A DNA stretch of 6,706 bases from MGR-bin208 sp043780275 (GTDB lineage Bacteria > Bacteroidota > Bacteroidia > Chitinophagales > Chitinophagaceae): the NCBI GenBank assembly GCA_043780275.1, contig JAYWCV010000263.1, positions 1-6,706 of the forward strand, in the 5' to 3' direction. Positions within the stretch are counted from its first letter, which is position 1; each line of letters begins with the position of its first letter. Below are positions 5,726-6,706 of the stretch, one piece after another. Below the pieces are notes generated by a model that was not told where the DNA came from, ran no database searches, and was given only the letters and a program-made list of their open reading frames with translations. The position numbers were made by a program, and so were the translations under genes.

Positions 5726-6601
5726 ATGCGTAAAAACAAAAACAAAAAATCGGAGGCATCGAAAGAAAAAAAATCAGAAGAAAAAATCTCTTCTACCAAT
5801 ACTGAATTGCCCAATTCAAACGACCATCACTCAACACAAAACCCTCAACCCTCAACACAAAACATGGAAGTACATCATCACGGACACGTACACGAAAGTA
5901 AAAAATGGAAAGAATATGTTTTTCAGTTTCTCATGTTGTTCCTCGCTGTGTTCTGTGGTTTTTTGGCAGAGTATCAATTGGAACATGTAATAGAGAACAG
6001 CAAGGAAAAACAGTTCATCAGATCTTATATTGAAGATCTGAAAACAGATACGGCTGCCATCAATAGAAATCTTGTATATCAAAAATCAAGAAAAGAACAG
6101 TTGGATTCCATGATGAATTTTTTAGAAACACAAACTATAAGAGGCAATGAGAGTGAATTTTATTATTTGGGAAGAGTTCTTGTACGAACCAGGCGTTTTC
6201 AACCAAGTGACAGAACCATTACTCAGTTAAAAAATTCAGGAGCATTATGGCTTATCCGGAATGAACAGGCAGCAGACAGTATCATCAGTTATCAGAAACT
6301 GGTTGAAACGATTCTCTCGAATTTAGCAGACGAACGGGATGAGCGAAGAGATGTTGATCCTTTAATTTCACTCACGTTTGATCCCTATGTTTTTGATAAA
6401 ATGCTTGACGATAACAACATCATTAATAAACCTGCCGGTAATCCGCCGTTGCGTTCTTATGAACCCTCGTTACACAAAGATTTAGCTTATCGTTTTCATC
6501 AATTAAAAGGGAGTAACAGAATTCTTTTTACCAGGCTTACGCGTTTACATGAAAAGGCGGCAGGTATCATTGCATTTTTACAAAAAGAATATCATCTTTA
6601 A
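5726..6601 (+). CDS. One-pass membrane protein of unknown function, MEVHHH-type tandem paralogue 2
   Basis: A 291-residue paralogue of the preceding gene, starting three bases after its stop. Residues 1-46 are polar and lysine-rich (KNKNKKSE, SKEKKSEEK), then a short repeat linker STQNPQPSTQN. MEVHHHGHVHE lies at 47-57, the membrane helix at about 64-82 with Cys77, followed by the acidic helix HVIENSKEKQFIRSYIEDLKTDT. The C-terminal domain keeps QLKNSGALWLIRNE at 167-180 and ends in LQKEYHL, matching the first paralogue, but is otherwise only distantly similar. From Met47 the first 45 residues differ from the first paralogue at two positions (Thr/Ser and Ile/Val). The start at 5726 is favoured by its tight spacing to the upstream stop; Met47 (ATG at 5864) is the alternative. 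A cytoplasmic N-terminus and periplasmic C-terminal domain are predicted. Function unknown. Confidence 0.85.
   Translation: MRKNKNKKSEASKEKKSEEKISSTNTELPNSNDHHSTQNPQPSTQNMEVHHHGHVHESKKWKEYVFQFLMLFLAVFCGFLAEYQLEHVIENSKEKQFIRSYIEDLKTDTAAINRNLVYQKSRKEQLDSMMNFLETQTIRGNESEFYYLGRVLVRTRRFQPSDRTITQLKNSGALWLIRNEQAADSIISYQKLVETILSNLADERDERRDVDPLISLTFDPYVFDKMLDDNNIINKPAGNPPLRSYEPSLHKDLAYRFHQLKGSNRILFTRLTRLHEKAAGIIAFLQKEYHL
5831..5998 (+). repeat. Conserved DNA block, copy B (paired with 4949-5116)
   Basis: Second copy of the conserved block. It begins with a short internal duplication: CTCAACACAAAAC occurs at 5830-5842 and again at 5851-5863, separated by CCTCAACC. Translation gives the linker STQNPQPSTQN just before the MEVHHH segment. 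Confidence 0.85.
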
Positions 6602-6607
6602 TAACTT

Positions 6608-6706
6608 ATGGAAGAATTAAAAGCAAATAACAGCCCGGAAGAAGAGGAGCTACCAAACAATGAGCTGTTGAACACTCCTTCAACTGGTGAACTCATTATA
6701 CCTGCT
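6608..6706 (+). CDS. Start of a third gene in the array, probably another MEVHHH-type paralogue (3'-truncated by window edge)
   Basis: An open frame starts with ATG six bases after the stop of paralogue 2 and runs 33 codons to the window edge. The peptide begins MEELKANNSPEEEELPNNEL, an acidic, Asn/Pro-rich disordered stretch much like the beginning of paralogue 1 (MEENKNISNS). The tight spacing and the similar composition suggest the N-terminal tail of a third family member. The diagnostic His cluster and membrane helix would lie beyond the window, so this is inference. Confidence 0.6.
   Translation, partial: MEELKANNSPEEEELPNNELLNTPSTGELIIPA

Overview
The window looks like chromosomal DNA of a Bacteroidota species, possibly near Chitinophagaceae or Sphingobacteriia (inference). 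The evidence is AT-rich leaders without Shine-Dalgarno sequences, a fused hisIE in a hisA-hisF-hisIE order, a YegS/DagK-type kinase with PFGSGN instead of the usual glycine-threonine motif, and a family of one-pass membrane proteins starting MEVHHH that I associate with this phylum. No ribosomal or marker gene is present, so the placement is not firm.

Left part (1-1712, + strand): the end of a histidine operon. It holds the C-terminal half of hisA, complete hisF and complete hisIE, joined by 1-nt and 4-nt stop/start overlaps. Together they carry out steps 2, 3 and 4 plus the imidazole-glycerol-phosphate-forming step (HisF needs HisH, which is not in the window).

Middle part (1716-4147, - strand): a likely three-gene unit read toward the his operon. 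It runs from a ketoacyl-ACP synthase III (FabH-like, with an enlarged cap loop), through a small secreted protein of unknown function, to a lipid/diacylglycerol kinase-like protein. The last two genes abut with no spacing. The kinase and hisIE converge with only 3 nt between their stop codons. The two flanking enzymes suggest a lipid or envelope role, but this is inference.

Intergenic part (4148-4756): about 600 bp of AT-rich DNA. The left 400 bp show nothing convincing. The right 190 bp (4558-4750) hold four stem-loops, all with the core GC-TNNA-GC, arranged as two similar units facing each other. This is the architecture of a REP/BIME element.

Right part (4757-6706, + strand): two complete tandem paralogues and the start of a third gene, spaced 3 and 6 nt apart. 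Each complete protein has a disordered charged N-terminus, a His cluster (HHHGHVH), one transmembrane helix and a roughly 200-residue, probably periplasmic helical domain. The His/membrane block is about 90% identical between the two at DNA level, while the rest has diverged strongly. Their function is unknown. This array and the REP-like element are the least ordinary parts of the window; the rest is conventional metabolism.
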